Notes: generated by a model not told the origin, from the sequence alone. A stretch of 64,000 bases of DNA from Aphis gossypii (GCF_020184175.1 NC_065531.1:18807213-18871212); one strand, 5' to 3'. Positions 15,691 through 29,470 are shown, counted from the first letter of the stretch. A program made the numbers and translations.

Positions 15691-15737
<47 letters not shown>
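15691..15737. repeat. Compound (AT)n(TG)n microsatellite
   Basis: An AT-rich tract runs to about 15721 and passes directly into (TG)8, ending at 15737. Confidence 0.9.
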
Positions 15738-16517
15738 AAATGGACGCGGAGAGTTAACCCATAATACGTAATGATTTATTATATAGAGAAAATTTTCGAC
15801 ATTTTTGTATAGGTACGTACGCCTGCTGTTATGTGCCTACATATATATCTGAAAATAGTCCAAGTAGGTATATTCTACTTCTCGATTCGACGCCAACAGG
15901 CCGTCCCCCATGAAATTTGAATCTCAAAGTTTTTTGATCGTCGGTTGCAGTTGCTGTAGGGAACAGAGATATTTAAATTTTCACAAAATCCGATCAGTGG
16001 CGGAAAAGTTTACTGCAGGGCTGCAGGGGATTAATAAATTAAAGCGTCTTTATCGAATTACGATTTCGTGCATTTATCACACCGCGTCAAGCTCGCCGCC
16101 AAAACGTGTCTCGGATGTCATAAAAAAAACCTTGAAATCCTTTAAACCACTTTATTTTTTGGTACTGTACACACGCATTATATCGCTCGTCTGTTTGTGT
16201 GTCTGTGTGTCCAACTCGCGCCCCTCGCCCGTATATCATTTATACGTCTTGATGTGTATACTCAATATATATACATACATACACGTATTATACGGGTTAT
16301 ACGGACGGACGGTATATTTTGAGTGGTTCGAGATAAGCACGTTTCGAAAACGTGCTAAAGAGGCGTGAGATAATGACGATAATATCGGCGGCATCACTCC
16401 CTACTTTCTACCACCTACCACAACGACCATTCAATCGTGATGTTTGCATACCCGGGCGACTGGTGGCGATGCCGCACCGCCACAGTTTCGGTGTCCCCGG
16501 CCTACCGCGCCGTTGAT

Positions 16518-16539
16518 ATCGTATTTTATTAAATACGAT
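16518..16539. repeat. Perfect 9-bp inverted repeat, 4-nt loop
   Basis: ATCGTATTT (16518-16526) and AAATACGAT (16531-16539) are perfect reverse complements separated by TATT. The hairpin lies in the middle of a GC-rich patch, so the AT-rich stem contrasts with its surroundings. Confidence 0.8.
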
Positions 16540-19500
16540 AGTATAAGTCCATTGAAGGCGCAAAGCGATCCAGAATGGCCGCCCCGACATGACAACGAAT
16601 TCGTCAAGTACACCGGAGATTGTGTTTTCAAAATGAAAAATAAACATTTTCAAAAACCTATACAATAATAATACATATATACACTAAACGTGAAGAGATT
16701 AAAATATCGGCAAAAATGTCAAGCCTCTCTGAAGTAACCGAGTCTTTGTTCGCATTATTATATAGTCAGTCATTTGTGTAGATACTGACGATGGGCAATC
16801 ACGTGAAACTTTTGGAGCACACTCCCTCTATATATATAATACCAGTAAAAGTGGTTAGTCGTAGATTTGTAAGAATAAAAACAATATAGCTGATGTCGGC
16901 AGCTTATATTTTATCAATTGTTATATAAGACGTATTATCAACGTGTTATACATTTTATTGTAATATAATACCATACTATATATACTTTTAAACAGACGTA
17001 TTCAAAAATGTAAAACGACTGCAAAAAATAAGTCTGTAAAGAAATAATTATAAGGATTGATATTTTTCCAATGGCACTTGTCGATCCTGCGTGTGAGTTC
17101 TGTACCTCCCAAATGCACACTTGTGGGGACTGGAGTTATATTATACTTATCACAATCATCGCTTTTTACTTTTTACTAATAATGACAAAAATGTAATATA
17201 TCATATAAGACCGAACACACGCATATAAACAATACTATAAATACATGCACGCGTATCGAAGTCATATTTTATATAATATTTATAGATAGCTACGAGGGGA
17301 AAAAAAATCAACAATTGTAATACGAGAAGAATAACAGAAAAAATCTGCGCATCTGCCAGATTTGTAATTTTTTCCCTTCGTTTTCGTTCAATTTTTTCGC
17401 ACACCAAGATCCGTTTTGATACAGTATATTATATAAATATTATACAGAAATTCCGGACGATGCGTTATTATACATTTTCGGCGTATTCGATTTTGTCGGT
17501 TACGCGATATCCGGCGGCCGCAACAAACAATATTATACATAGCATTATGCATATGTATATAGTATACGTTTATGAACTTCGATTTATTTATTTATTCGTT
17601 TGTTATTACATAATATTATTATAATTTTTTTTTCTAAGCACATTATACGAATCGAAATGTTCCTCGGTCGACGGATGTGCGGGATGAAGTAATTTATAAT
17701 TAACGACCGACAATAGGGTTCATTGAGTGCTTTTCGACCTACGCGTAATAAATATACATATAAACATATACAATCGGAGATTTATGTTTAGAATAATAGC
17801 TATATGTAGTGTTATATTATAGCAGGCCACAACACAATACGTAGACGGAAAATTTGCCAATTTTTTCTTTCTCGTTTTTTTTTCTTTGCTGTTGACCGAA
17901 AACCCCAACCCTGCAGTTTCGCTAATATCGACTAAAAGTTTTTATTTCTACTTCCTTCTTCCAACTACAGATATATCTACTATAATATAGTCAAGTCTAT
18001 ATAATATCTATTTTACGCATATGCATGACTGCGCACGGATAGATTTTATTCGCTCGGACCATAAATCACGCATAATAACATATATAATAATAATGATAAT
18101 GATAATAATAATAAAATATTATAATATATGCTTTCGTAATCCGTGTATACAATGTATATATTATATTATAAAATCGTATATGTATTAATAATATATCCAT
18201 CCGCCCAGCAGCGGTCCGAAAGGCGCTGCACACAATGGGCTCTCTTTGTGCAGAGGTTGCCCAATTAAAGGACGTCGCTGCCACTGCCGCCACTTCCATC
18301 GCCACCGAACGCCTAGCAGGGGGAGAAAAATTAAACGCACTTCAAATTATAATATTCTACACGCTCACGAAAACATAATATATGTATATATGTATGCAGT
18401 AAGAGTCGCGTACCATTTATAACGTTATCGTGCGGCACACCCGAAGGAAGAATTTGTTATTATATATAATATTATTGTACTTTTCCCTTCGGGCATTTTT
18501 CATACTACAGCTTTGTACGTGTCTTTTTTCTTCTTTTTTTGACGAACACACGCACACAACGCACATATTATATATATATATATATATACGTATATACATT
18601 TATGTCTGTATGGAGCGCATCTGGAGCGTTTCTAATGACGGCTTGACGTTTCACTGGGGGGGAACGGAGTTTTAACGACACTAATATTACTGTGATGTGT
18701 GACAAAGGCAAAGAGAAGCGAAAAAAAATGATGTATCTGTGACTGTTTTCCTGATTTAATAGTTGAACGTCAGAAAACGGACGTAGAAAAAAAATACATA
18801 TTATAAACTCGTGCAACTTTAATAGTGCTATTAGACATGTACAGAAATATATATATATATCTGCCGAAAAGGCGATATACAAAAATGTTATATGCTCAGT
18901 ATTTTTTTAACAGTTACAAATTGTATCATAATATAAGGTCATTTGGGTACATTTATGTATTTTTTTCAACAACTACAGTATAGTTTAACATATGACATTT
19001 ATTATACAACTATACCGTAATATTTTATTAACGTACGATAAAAAATAATATCAATCAAAATTAAAACGAAATAAATACCTATCGTTATAATACAAATTAT
19101 GACAGTAACAAATAAAATTGGTCAACCGAGTCAATATTTGTATATTAAACAATTTTAATATTAGAGATTAGAGATTTATTCATACGATTTTGATATGCTT
19201 TCTATTTAGAAGAACAAAAAGATTGAACATTTAAAAGATATTACATGTTTACTATTTCAATATTATAATAAACAAATTTTGCTTTAGTAACAATTGATTA
19301 GTTTTTAAGAAAGAGTTTTATTTTTATTACTATTTAAAAATATTAAATTTGAATACGTTTTCAGACTATTAGCACTATTTTTTTGCAATGTTGGCTTGTG
19401 TAAGACAGTTTCAACAGAGTCTTAATATATTTTCGTAACATACATTTTATATGCAAAGTACAAACCTAATTTAATTCTAAATGTCAGATAAATTTTTATA

Positions 19501-19860
19501 TTTTTTATGGAATTATTTCCATATTATATCCAGTATTATGTGTATATTATGATATTGAAACATGTATACGAATGGATAGTATAATAGCAATAACATATAA
19601 TATACAGTCACTCATCTTACACCGTTCGCCTCGACGATTGGTAGTATAAAGAGTTACACGATATTATACGTTTGCATAAAATAGTGATTAATCAACACAA
19701 ATGTTTAGTCAAAAATAAAATAAAAACACAATAATATCGTACAATTTAGTGGAAATAAATGCACTTCGAACTCTTAATTGCAATCTTGACGCTCATAAAA
19801 TCAATTTTGGTTGAATAGATTTTTAAAGTAGTTTTTAATAAAGCAAAATTATATGTATAC

Positions 19861-19882
19861 ATATATAGGTATACCTATATAT
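19861..19882. repeat. 22-bp perfect palindrome
   Basis: The sequence reads the same on both strands: ATATATAGGTA followed by its exact reverse complement, with no spacer. It is built on the AGGTA/TACCT word that recurs throughout this window. Confidence 0.9.
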
Positions 19883-20667
19883 CATATAATACCAGAATAA
19901 CATAAGATTAGTTTAAAAGTCTTCAAAATTAATTTTTTCCTCTATTAATAATAGGTGAGGGAAAACACACTTGCTATAGTTTCTATTGTATACGACCTGC
20001 AGCGAACTTTATGAATTATATGCGTTATTTATGAGTCTAAAATGGGATATAACCCATAAAGGCCATAAAGTATTATTTCCTGTAATAAAATTCAATATGT
20101 TTAAAATTAAAACTGACAACCAATAATGAAGATAAAAACGTATCTAAATAAAACATTATAATCACATGCAAATAATCGTTTGTATAATATAATTTAATGA
20201 GTGTTCGAAATATTAGTATAGGTTGAAAATGTAGTCAATAAAAAATTGTACTCAAGGTAATAAATTATTAAATATGACACCATTGAGAGTATAGTCCAAA
20301 ATATATAATATCGTTAAACAGTATATTTGTATAAAAATCAACAATGACATTGGGAGTGGCATTGATAACCACGATGGGAAGATGAACAAAATGACAGAAG
20401 TAAACAGTATGCATTTATATTTGAATATTTCTATTCACATCTTATAGTAGCATAAAAACTTAAGAAAAGAGAGAAAACATATTGTTAAAAGATTCAATAT
20501 TGTTTATAGTACTCGAATTAGGTCAGCGTTTTTTAAAAAAAAATCTCGTTTATAAAATAAATAGGTAATCGAAGAAAGTTTCAAGTATTGAGGATTATTG
20601 AAAAGTTGAGAAATAATTCAAAAAGTTTTCCTCCCCGGCGGAAATCTAACTCATGTGGTCCGGTGTT

Positions 20668-20756
20668 TTCAAAAGTTTTCTGCAATCTTATGGAAGAAAA
20701 TATATAAAATATTGGCAAATTACATACATGACCCTCCTTCTTGGAAAACTTTTGAA
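20668..20756. repeat. 13-bp inverted repeat, 63-bp spacer
   Basis: TTCAAAAGTTTTC (20668-20680) and GAAAACTTTTGAA (20744-20756) are exact reverse complements. A third, near-identical copy with one extra A (TTCAAAAAGTTTTC) lies just upstream near 20618-20631, in direct orientation to the first. No transposon family was recognised. Confidence 0.7.
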
Positions 20757-22404
20757 TCAGGAAAAACGGAGCGAATAGAGGTAGACTATACCTATCTTAT
20801 GATTTCAATAATTATCTTTTATACTAAAACTAATGGAACGAAAAACTTAAAATGTTTTACCGATCCAGTAAAAAATCTACAAATCGATTCGAGCTTCGTG
20901 GTCAATAACTTTTATCGTCAAACATAATATTATGTCAAAAATATGAAACCAGACTATTTAAAATTATAGGTATAAAAAAATGAACAATAGTTTTCTAACT
21001 AAAAAACGATTTCTTCCAATTCGTTAAACAACGAATATGCTTTAGTATTTAGGAAAAGTATCTCCACTTTTTTTCTCTAATTTATTTTCAATATAGTATA
21101 GAGGATAAATATCAATTTTTTTTTTAAATAAAAATGAATTATATATTATATCGAAAAAAATTATCATAAATCATAATATTATAATTTTGTATTTTGCTAA
21201 TGACCTCTTATTGTTTCTAAATTAATAATAAATTCTAAATGGTTAATCATTTTGTGAATACCTATATGGCTATATCCATGTTGACTGTCTATTCAGTAAC
21301 TTCTTTATTATGATTGTATAGACAGCAAAAAAATAATCGTTCTTACTAAACTAAAAATATACCTACCTATACAATTTTTACAATTTAAGAACCATGTTTT
21401 AATTAAAAGTAGGTATAAACTTTTAATTTTAGTATGTTTTATGTAGTATACTATACTTTAACATACAAATTGAAGGTATTAAATATTAAAATAGAAATTG
21501 ATTAGTAGGTATATTGTGTATTTGACTACTACCAAACTTTTTTTAGAGATCTTATATTATTAGTATTAAACACTTATAAGTAATAACAATACCAATTATT
21601 ACACTAAGAGTAATTGTCAATTTTATGTTTTCTTAATATTATATACAATATAGTTTTAGTAAAAACTTAAAACCGTTAAAAATGCAAAATTACGTGAAAT
21701 TGATAATCTACAATTTGATAAAAAAAATAAGAGAAATTATTTATTTATGTTTATTCGAATAAAAAATGTAAAATAAATAATTAATAAATAAACTATTGGA
21801 GTTTAGGGTTTTTATTTTAAATTTCATTCGGCAAAATGGAAACCTACGCGGAATTGTTTCAGGCCTAAATAAATGTGATAATTGTATTAAAACCGATACA
21901 GTGCTTCCTAAGAGTCGGGTCAATCACAGCCGGTCAAATGTGCTATGTAACGATTTCACTGTTCTATCGCATTTGATGGGCGTATACCGTTTCCGCTATA
22001 TTAATATTAATCGTTTCCGCCAAAAGTATGCATGAGCATGTTTTGGGAACTATCCATGTACAAATAAAATGTAGTATGGCGTGACTATGACGATAGACAC
22101 ATGCTCAGCGTTGATATGGGTTTTGGTCTAATGTCAAATCCGCCCTAATTACACACACACATATATATACTATACGAATATTTAATATTATATAATATGT
22201 AGTATGCATATACTATATATAATATAAAACCATCATTTTAATTTTTAATCTTCCCGTGTCAAAATATCAATATTAATTTGATTTTTTTTTTTACGCTTTA
22301 AGTATATTAGTCAACTAATTTATCAAATATATATATTTTTTTTAATGAAAGCAAAATCAAAAACTAGATATGGAAATTGTAATACTTGTTTATATCTAGC
22401 TTCA

Positions 22405-22428
22405 ATTATTATTATTATTATTATTATT
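22405..22428. repeat. (ATT)8 microsatellite
   Basis: Eight perfect ATT units are followed by a T run. Confidence 0.9.
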
Positions 22429-22955
22429 TTTTTTCATAAAGACTGTCGAACGAATCTTGTGATATTATTTTATTATGATGATATTACGTAATGTATAGTA
22501 TAATTAACTAAGATTTACATATTTTGTGGTTATAAATCATTATCGTCTATCGATGCCAGTTTTAATAGATGTGTTGTATATATAATGATAATAACATATT
22601 TGTTGAAATATTATTTTTACAACATTTGAAGTTTAAAACAAATAAATGATACTTTTTTTTTAATTTACATAATAAAATACTGTTTGAAACTCACACAAAA
22701 AAAAAAAAAAAATTATAAGCTTTAACTAATATTGACTGTAGATGGCATTTGTATTGCATTTTTGAAATTCAATTTTATTGACAGTTGTCGCTAAGCATTG
22801 ATGAATATTATAATAAATATTTGCCATTACTCATCGTTAATATTTGTTTAGTTATATTTTTAACTTAAAAATAATTCAAAGTATAGTGATTCATAATTTT
22901 TAATAACACTGCCAGAAATGTATGATATTATGAACATTGCTATAAACGTAATATA

Positions 22956-23469
22956 CAGAATGATTCACCAAGCTCCTTTTTCTCCAATAATGCAGTTATT
23001 GAGAATTTAATCATGAAAATGTTATAACAACTTGTAGATATATTTTCAAATTTGTGAGATTGTTTGTATTACTTAACAAAAATCTTGTGGAGGCACAAAC
23101 TTCCATTTTCTAAAATAACCCTCCTTTTGTACTGTTAATAATTTTGTAGCTGCTTTTCTTGTAAATAAAACTATTTTTAAGGACTATCATTCTTAATATA
23201 AACATTGTAATAGCAGAGAAACTAGTTGTTAGGAATTTGAATTAGGTACATCAACATTATTAACAAAAAACTATTCACTTAATAATTTGCAGTAAAAAGG
23301 GAGTTATCTTTGAAAAACTGAATTTATTGTCACAAAGCTGCACTCCCTAAATGTACCCAATACAAAAAAATCCCAAGAGTTTGAAAATATATTTAAAAAT
23401 TCCAAAAATTTAAAGAAATTAATTGCTAAAGAAAAATATAAGGGTAAAAATGTCTAATGAATCACTCTG
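22956..23469. mobile_element. Candidate non-autonomous DNA transposon (about 514 bp)
   Basis: The left end CAGAATGATTCA and the right end (reverse complement CAGAGTGATTCA) agree at 11 of 12 positions, giving short terminal inverted repeats. Inside, a second imperfect inverted pair (23112-23134 and 23290-23311; core CCCTCCTTTT...ACTG) supports a symmetrical, MITE-like layout. The CAGRRTGATTCA end resembles ends seen on non-autonomous elements in other insects, but this is from memory. The flanks do not show a clean target duplication, so the exact boundaries and the superfamily remain open. No transposase frame is present. Confidence 0.4.
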
Positions 23470-23599
23470 AATAACATATACATGAAAATTCATAGCCAGA
23501 ATATACAACAGAAAACATGTTATTGTAAAACTAAAAAAAAAAGGTTTGGTATTAATAATTAATAATCATCAACTGCAGTTATTGCTGTTACGTATTTCC

Positions 23600-26500
23600 G
23601 TAAAATTTAATTTTAATTTTGTATATTAGTAAAGCGTTATATTTGAAATAGTAAAAGAACGCATATTTTTAATTTTTCGCACCGAACAGTCGTGATGTAT
23701 TGTGAATAGTGAATAAACAATGATAAATTGATAACATTTTAAATTGTATTTATTTTTAACGTTCCAAAGTCTGCGGAACTCTCAAATGTCTCAAAAAAAA
23801 AGTTATTAAACATACTACACGTCACACGTGTATCTATATCTACATTCTACTGACGTTTGTGGAAGCGCGCAATTCTCGTACATCTGTTCGTCAACAAAGT
23901 AAACACACGAACGTCTTAGATAATATTACCTACTAGTGTCATTTGTTAAAAGTTATTTTTCCCGTCACGTTATAATTTCGCAAACGTCAGAGAAGAATAA
24001 AACCGTCAGCACGCTATATAACACCGCGAGAGACCATCACGAGACCTATGAATACACGTATATGTATATATATATACGTGTATAATTTGTTCTGTAGCTG
24101 GAACGAATATCCGACGCGACGCACGTGTGAAAAAAATGTCTCTGTCAGGGACGAGAAAAATGTCATGGGTGAGAAAAATTCAAAGAAGAAGTACAACACA
24201 CATACACATATTATATTATACATATCATATATATAATATATGTATGTGGTATATAGTCGTCATTAGCCACACCTCAATTTAAGCGTTTGAATAATATAAA
24301 TGAGGTGTAGCAAGCCAAACTATACACGCCTTCATCGTCTATTTTTTATTTATATATATATACTTGCATTCATATAATATTATGACGTACTCTGTTAAGT
24401 AATAAGTTCAATTAATTTTATCAAAACCTTCCATTTACTGGTCGAATTAAGTATGTTCCCAATTCACAAACGATCATTGATTAAAAATTGTTATTTGGTT
24501 AGTAAATACTAAATATAATACGATTTAATTGGGGAGTACTCCGTGAATGATTTCTCAAGCGGTCAGCGACCGTGAATAATGATATTAAAACTATACGTAA
24601 TAAATTTAAAAGTAAATTATTAAATCATTGCAGAAGTAACAGGTTACTAAGAAACTATAGTAGAGTAAATTTAACAATTTTTAAACATTTAATCGTTATT
24701 CATTTATTTTCATATAACTCGATCACAATAAATAAATTAAGTTCAGAGCTGTTCAAAAACAATTTCTCACTCTAATAGGCAATAGCCAATAACCTTCGGT
24801 TGATTAACATTTCTAAGAATATATTATTATTGTAGAGTATAGACATATTGTTATACTTTTTTCCCTAGCATATTCTACTGTTTTAACACCGTTCATTCGT
24901 AAAACGTATGCACAGTGCATACATAAATATATTATGTAGATGGAAAACTGCTCGAGAAAATTATAACTTTACTGAGGTCTGTTCGTCCGAATAACGTTCA
25001 GTATAATCGACCGCCGTGCGTATACAACTTTAACGTGACACAAAATTGAAAGTCCAGGAAAATAATATAATGTTATATGTTGTACTCTATTAGATGTGGA
25101 TAAAAGGAAAACACAAAAAAATATATTCTATGAACGATGAGTTATGACAATCTGATCAATAGGTATCATTCGATACCTATAATATATTGTACGACCACCC
25201 ATATCCATATATGTTTAGTGACGATAAACATGCCTTTTAAAACTCTGTGGTTTATGTACCTATCAGCGTAAAAAACTTGTATACCTGTATTTTCTCGTTT
25301 TTCGTGTATCATATACTATTATGAATACAAATACAATAACAGTAAAAATCCATTATAGCTAGGTATATAATACTAATCATTAAGTGACATTTTTTACTAC
25401 AAGAGAGTACTTAGAAATATGTTTTACTCCAGGGAATTAAAAACATTTCGGTATCATAATAATATTATAGTTTAGGTATAATGAACCACAATGGTATTTA
25501 CTTACGAGTTACGACTATATATTATACTATGATATAATGTCATTCAATAAACACTCTCGCTGTCGTATTTTAAACGAACTCATTGGGTGTACCTACGTCG
25601 CATATTATATACCTATGTGTATAAATGCGATTGTCGGTTGTCACACGCGTAGCTATAACGATTACAATACATACATAAAATATCAAAATCGTTTTCGTCG
25701 AATAACTTAACACAGTACATATCAATGGAAGTCAGGAGAGGCAAAAAAAATGGTAGGTAACCACGATTGTTGTTGTACACTCGAAAACACCTGAGAAAAC
25801 AAAAGAAATTCGAAACGTTGCACAAATTGTTATCGGTATATTATTATTATTATTAATATGTACAGACTTTTGGACTTTTTCTGTTGTTATTTTTTTTTTT
25901 ACGAGAGACGCTTATATTTGTTTAGGATGAATAGAATTATTCTGCTCGCATGAACCCGACACGTTCTGTGATAAATCTAAATATTTAAAATGTATAAATA
26001 TTCGTCATTATACACAAACGAGGACCCGGGTTAAGACTATACATAATACGAATACATTATTTTATTAAATATTATGTATTTATGTATACAATAGTGTTTA
26101 AAAAACGTCCAAAAGAATAAGTATACAACGCAATTTCGTTGCACAATACCGATTTTGTCGATTAATAATAATATTGACGGAATGCCTACATAGGGCGTTT
26201 GGTGTGGCAATATTTTTAATTGAAAAATAACTAATTAATCATTTATCATATGGAAACATGTCTTCAAACACATATTGACACGCATATTTTAACGATATAG
26301 TTAAACAAGTGGACTATGCATGTAATTAAAAAAATAAATAAATAAAAACCAAACATTTTTACTAAACAAATACATATTATAATTATTATTACAATTATTA
26401 TGTTCAAGGTCTACACAAAATACCGCTTTACATTTTGATTAAATTGAATGAATAAAAATAGATGGTTTTGTTTTTTGCTAATAAAACTCATAAATACATT

Positions 26501-28880
26501 AATTTGTAGCTTTAATAACATTATAATACATACAGGTATTTAAAGCTCATAAGGACATGTTCGTTCCAATTTACATACAGAGTTTATGCAAATGTATAAA
26601 TACAATAAATTGTATATTCCACTCGTGCAACTATATTATATATATTGTAAAATTACCAATTTAAAAACGATACGAGTCCTCATTTTATATAATATTATAC
26701 ATACGTATAAACATAACAACGTATAGACAAATAATAGCTGATACTAAAATGATTGCTTCATTTCCTCGGAAATATAATCGTATATCTGAATAACATTTAC
26801 AAATATGTAAACGAATTGTGGACATTTTAAATTTATAATAATATATAGGTAAATATGTTTATGCAAATTAGTTTCATTCGTCCATTCGGAGTATTTTATT
26901 GGGGTTTTTAAGCGTTCAACGGAATAGAAATTTTAAAGTGTTTGTCAATGGTATACCGAGGAATAATAACTTATATATGCACGGACTGCATAATAAAACT
27001 AATAAAATAATCGATATTATTCAAACGATGGTAGTTATTAATTGCCTCTTAAAAATGGCACACGGACGCTGCAGGACGGTTTTAAATCAATCCTATTCCA
27101 AAATTACATTTCGTTTATAGAAACAGCTATGATTCACACGCGCGTGAGTCCAGAAACACAGATTACGATATATAAGTGATAATGAGTGTAAATCAAACGT
27201 TGATATGTAATTGAGAGCGAAAATACCATCGCTGTAATGTTTGACTGGTAGGGCGTTTTCTCTGCAGATGCCTTAAAAGTTAAAAGAACAATTGCGATGT
27301 ATAACGTACACCGTGTAACGAGAAATCGTTTTATATGATTCTACAGTTGTTTATTTAGTATTTTATCACCGTTTTTTCACCGTATACGTCATGATTAGAC
27401 GGAAGAATAAATTCGACTGATGGTATAGCAAACGAGGTTATAATTTAGAGAAACGGTTTACGCCAAATTTGCCGACAAACAGACCCAGTTATACAGACGT
27501 TACAGTAGTTAATTTTACAAATATTTCCGATTCGCCGACAATGAAATCGCATAGACACAACAATTTGCGACACTGCCGTTGCCATATAACGTTGTTGTTT
27601 TGTACGGCAAAGCAGCTTTAATCGATTAATTAACAACCGAAACTAAAGAATATAGTATATATATTTGTACATAGAAAATCTACGAAAACCCGTTTCTATG
27701 ATCTCTCAATAAAATGGCAATCCCACAGTAATAAATTATTTTCAGTTTTATATCAATCGTTTGTAACTACTAAATTTAAAATTTCCCTTAGATCGATTAA
27801 CGTTACAGGCACAATATAATATAAGAAAGGAGCAAACGAGGCAAGTCTAAAAACTTAATCTGTAAGCAATGTCGTATTTAGAATTGAGTTGTCCTATTAA
27901 TTGTAAACAAATTAATTTATTGCCGTAGCTATATAAATGCTTTCGTATCACTTTTTTTGTATACACATTTTTGACCTATTTTACTAGACAGTAAGAGCTA
28001 ACATAACTATATAAGCTACGAATAAAAACAAAAACAAATTATCGTTACAAACATAAAACATAATTTGCTGTTTAATAGGTAAAATATTATGAAGCATTGA
28101 AATATATATATGTATATAACCTCAGCAGGTGATACCCGCAGGAAAATTTACAAAACAACTGGTTTACAACTACCAATATTACAAATCAAATTTGACTACT
28201 ATTGTTTATTATCGCTTCATTACCGGCTCGTATATCAAATGTGTTACTTTAGGTAACCTAACATCAATAGTCTAGTCTTGAATCTAAAATTCGATTCTCG
28301 AGATCGATGTTTTGATGTAGCGTGTATCTAGATAACATCTTAAGTATTGGTAAGTCTAGTACACAATCGATTTATGATAAAAGTACGAATACTTCTCATA
28401 ATATTTTTAAAAAAATGTTGTATTTTATTGTATTATTATAATCATGTTCGTTGTCGATTTATCGCTATATATAATATATTATATCGTACGAGTAAATGTA
28501 ATTCTAAGCACACACCGGTAAAACAAACGTTATTCGGTTATTTTAGAATATTGATAAAAATTGATTTTAACGAGTTATTTTCCACAATATTTAATATTGA
28601 CATACCGTCAAAGCGATAACCGTGTGATATTACTATGATATTAAAGCATTTTAAGGGCATTTCTCGTTTTTGTACAATGTGCCGTCAGTTGTAAACTATA
28701 TTAAACTATTATATTATATGAACTTTTATTTGAACATTTTGTAACGGTTTATAAAAAAAAAAACAAAATAACAAAAACGTCAGATTGAAACAACGGACTG
28801 CAGTCGCCAGGTGAGGCGATACATTTTTTATTTTTTTACCACGCGATAACAAACAATACAGTACCCGCAACGATGTTGCT
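23600..28880. other. Mixed AT-rich / CpG-enriched non-coding stretch
   Basis: No gene could be supported. There are modest CpG-rich patches around 23.7-24.2, 24.9-25.3 and 26.9-27.6 kb. A short imperfect inverted repeat (ACACCTCA...TGAGGTGT) lies near 24270-24311. Open frames are 60-90 codons, overlap on both strands and lack recognisable domains. Confidence 0.5.
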
Positions 28881-28888
28881 CCGAAACG

Positions 28889-28923
28889 TATAAATAAACA
28901 AAAATCACTGTGCGCATCACAGT
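28889..28923 (+). promoter_or_regulatory. Putative TATA-type core promoter of the Ly6-like gene
   Basis: TATAAATA (28889-28896) is followed 30 nt later by an initiator-like TCACAGT (28917-28923), the usual TATA-to-start spacing. Transcription from the A at 28919 would give a leader of about 93 nt. The first ATG in that leader is the proposed start codon at 29012. The element assignment is an inference from motif and spacing only. Confidence 0.4.
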
Positions 28924-29011
28924 AACCCTCGCCGGACGACGTCGTCGTACCTAACGCTCGCGTCTGGTGCATCATCGAGCGACCACGCCGACAGCGATTG
29001 CAGTGGCCACT

Positions 29012-29470
29012 ATGACGGCCGTGACGTTACTGCTAACCGTCGTCGCCGCCGCGACGATGACGACGACGGCCGCGGCCGGAAGCGGCGGTGGCCGGACGGT
29101 CCTGTACCCGAAACACAAGAGCGGCGGACTGGTGTGCTACAGCGACAGGCGCACGGACGGCGGCGCGTTCTGGTCGTACGCCAACGAGCGACAGCGCCGG
29201 CAGCACGTGTTCCACTGTCCGTCCAGCCTGTCCGCGTGGTGCGTGAACGTGGCCACCGGCCCGCTGTCGGTGCGCGGGTGTTCCGGTCCGACCGGCGTCA
29301 ACCGGGCCGGCTGCTTCCACGTGACCGGCCCGGAGCAAAACGTCACGTCCAAGGTGTGCCTGTGCAAAGGCGACTTGTGCAACGGCACCGGCGGAGGACC
29401 GGTCGCGCGGCCGCTGTTCCTTGTTCCAGCGTTGTTCGTGGTCGGAGCGTGGCCCGCAACGATCGGCTGA
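29012..29470 (+). CDS. Ly6/uPAR (three-finger) domain protein, probably secreted and GPI-anchored
   Basis: The 152-residue product has the layout of insect Ly6-type surface proteins. It has an alanine/threonine-rich hydrophobic signal peptide (about 1-22), a cysteine domain starting LVCY (Cys42) and ending with the family hallmark CLCKGDLCN (116-124), and a hydrophobic tail (about 130-152) after a Gly/Thr-rich stretch, as expected for GPI attachment. There are eight cysteines (42, 69, 77, 90, 101, 116, 118, 123). The usual Cys-x2-Cys at the domain start is missing because Cys42 is followed by YSD. Asn110 and Asn124 are in N-glycosylation sequons. The ATG is the first one in the proposed leader, has A at -3 and follows an in-frame TAA at 28952. 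No intron is needed. Third codon positions are overwhelmingly G or C, unlike the AT-rich codons of kaptin and SRD5A3. Relatives include quiver/sleepless-type channel modulators and septate-junction Ly6 proteins; the specific function is unknown. Frames on the other strand here are shadows. Confidence 0.8.
   Translation: MTAVTLLLTVVAAATMTTTAAAGSGGGRTVLYPKHKSGGLVCYSDRRTDGGAFWSYANERQRRQHVFHCPSSLSAWCVNVATGPLSVRGCSGPTGVNRAGCFHVTGPEQNVTSKVCLCKGDLCNGTGGGPVARPLFLVPALFVVGAWPATIG

Larger units (their letters stand above)
15400..18750. other. CpG-rich non-coding block
   Basis: This block contains the AT/TG compound microsatellite (15691-15737), a 152-codon open frame beginning with ATG at 15910 (ending 16368) with low-complexity stretches, and a GC-rich patch around 16440-16640 that is open in three frames on both strands. 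No frame shows a recognisable domain or splice-supported structure. I treat the block as non-coding and list the 152-codon frame as a finding. Confidence 0.45.
18750..23600. other. AT-rich non-coding stretch
   Basis: I found no gene. The stretch contains a perfect 22-bp palindrome (19861-19882), a 13-bp inverted repeat (20668-20756), an (ATT)8 tract (22405-22428) and a candidate inverted-repeat transposon (22956-23469). Confidence 0.6.

Noticed and set aside
15995..16004. CAGTGGCGGA, identical to the first ten bases of the MITE end at 59252.
   Set aside because: No inverted partner or target duplication was found nearby, and a single 10-mer may occur by chance.
16408..16668. A GC-rich patch open in three frames on both strands, which might be an exon.
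   Set aside because: No frame has flanking splice sites that join to another exon, and none gives a recognisable domain.
19630..19642. A 13-mer (CTCGACGATTGGT) shared with the SINE body at 63297-63309.
   Set aside because: Similarity does not extend on either side, so I cannot call it a second SINE copy.
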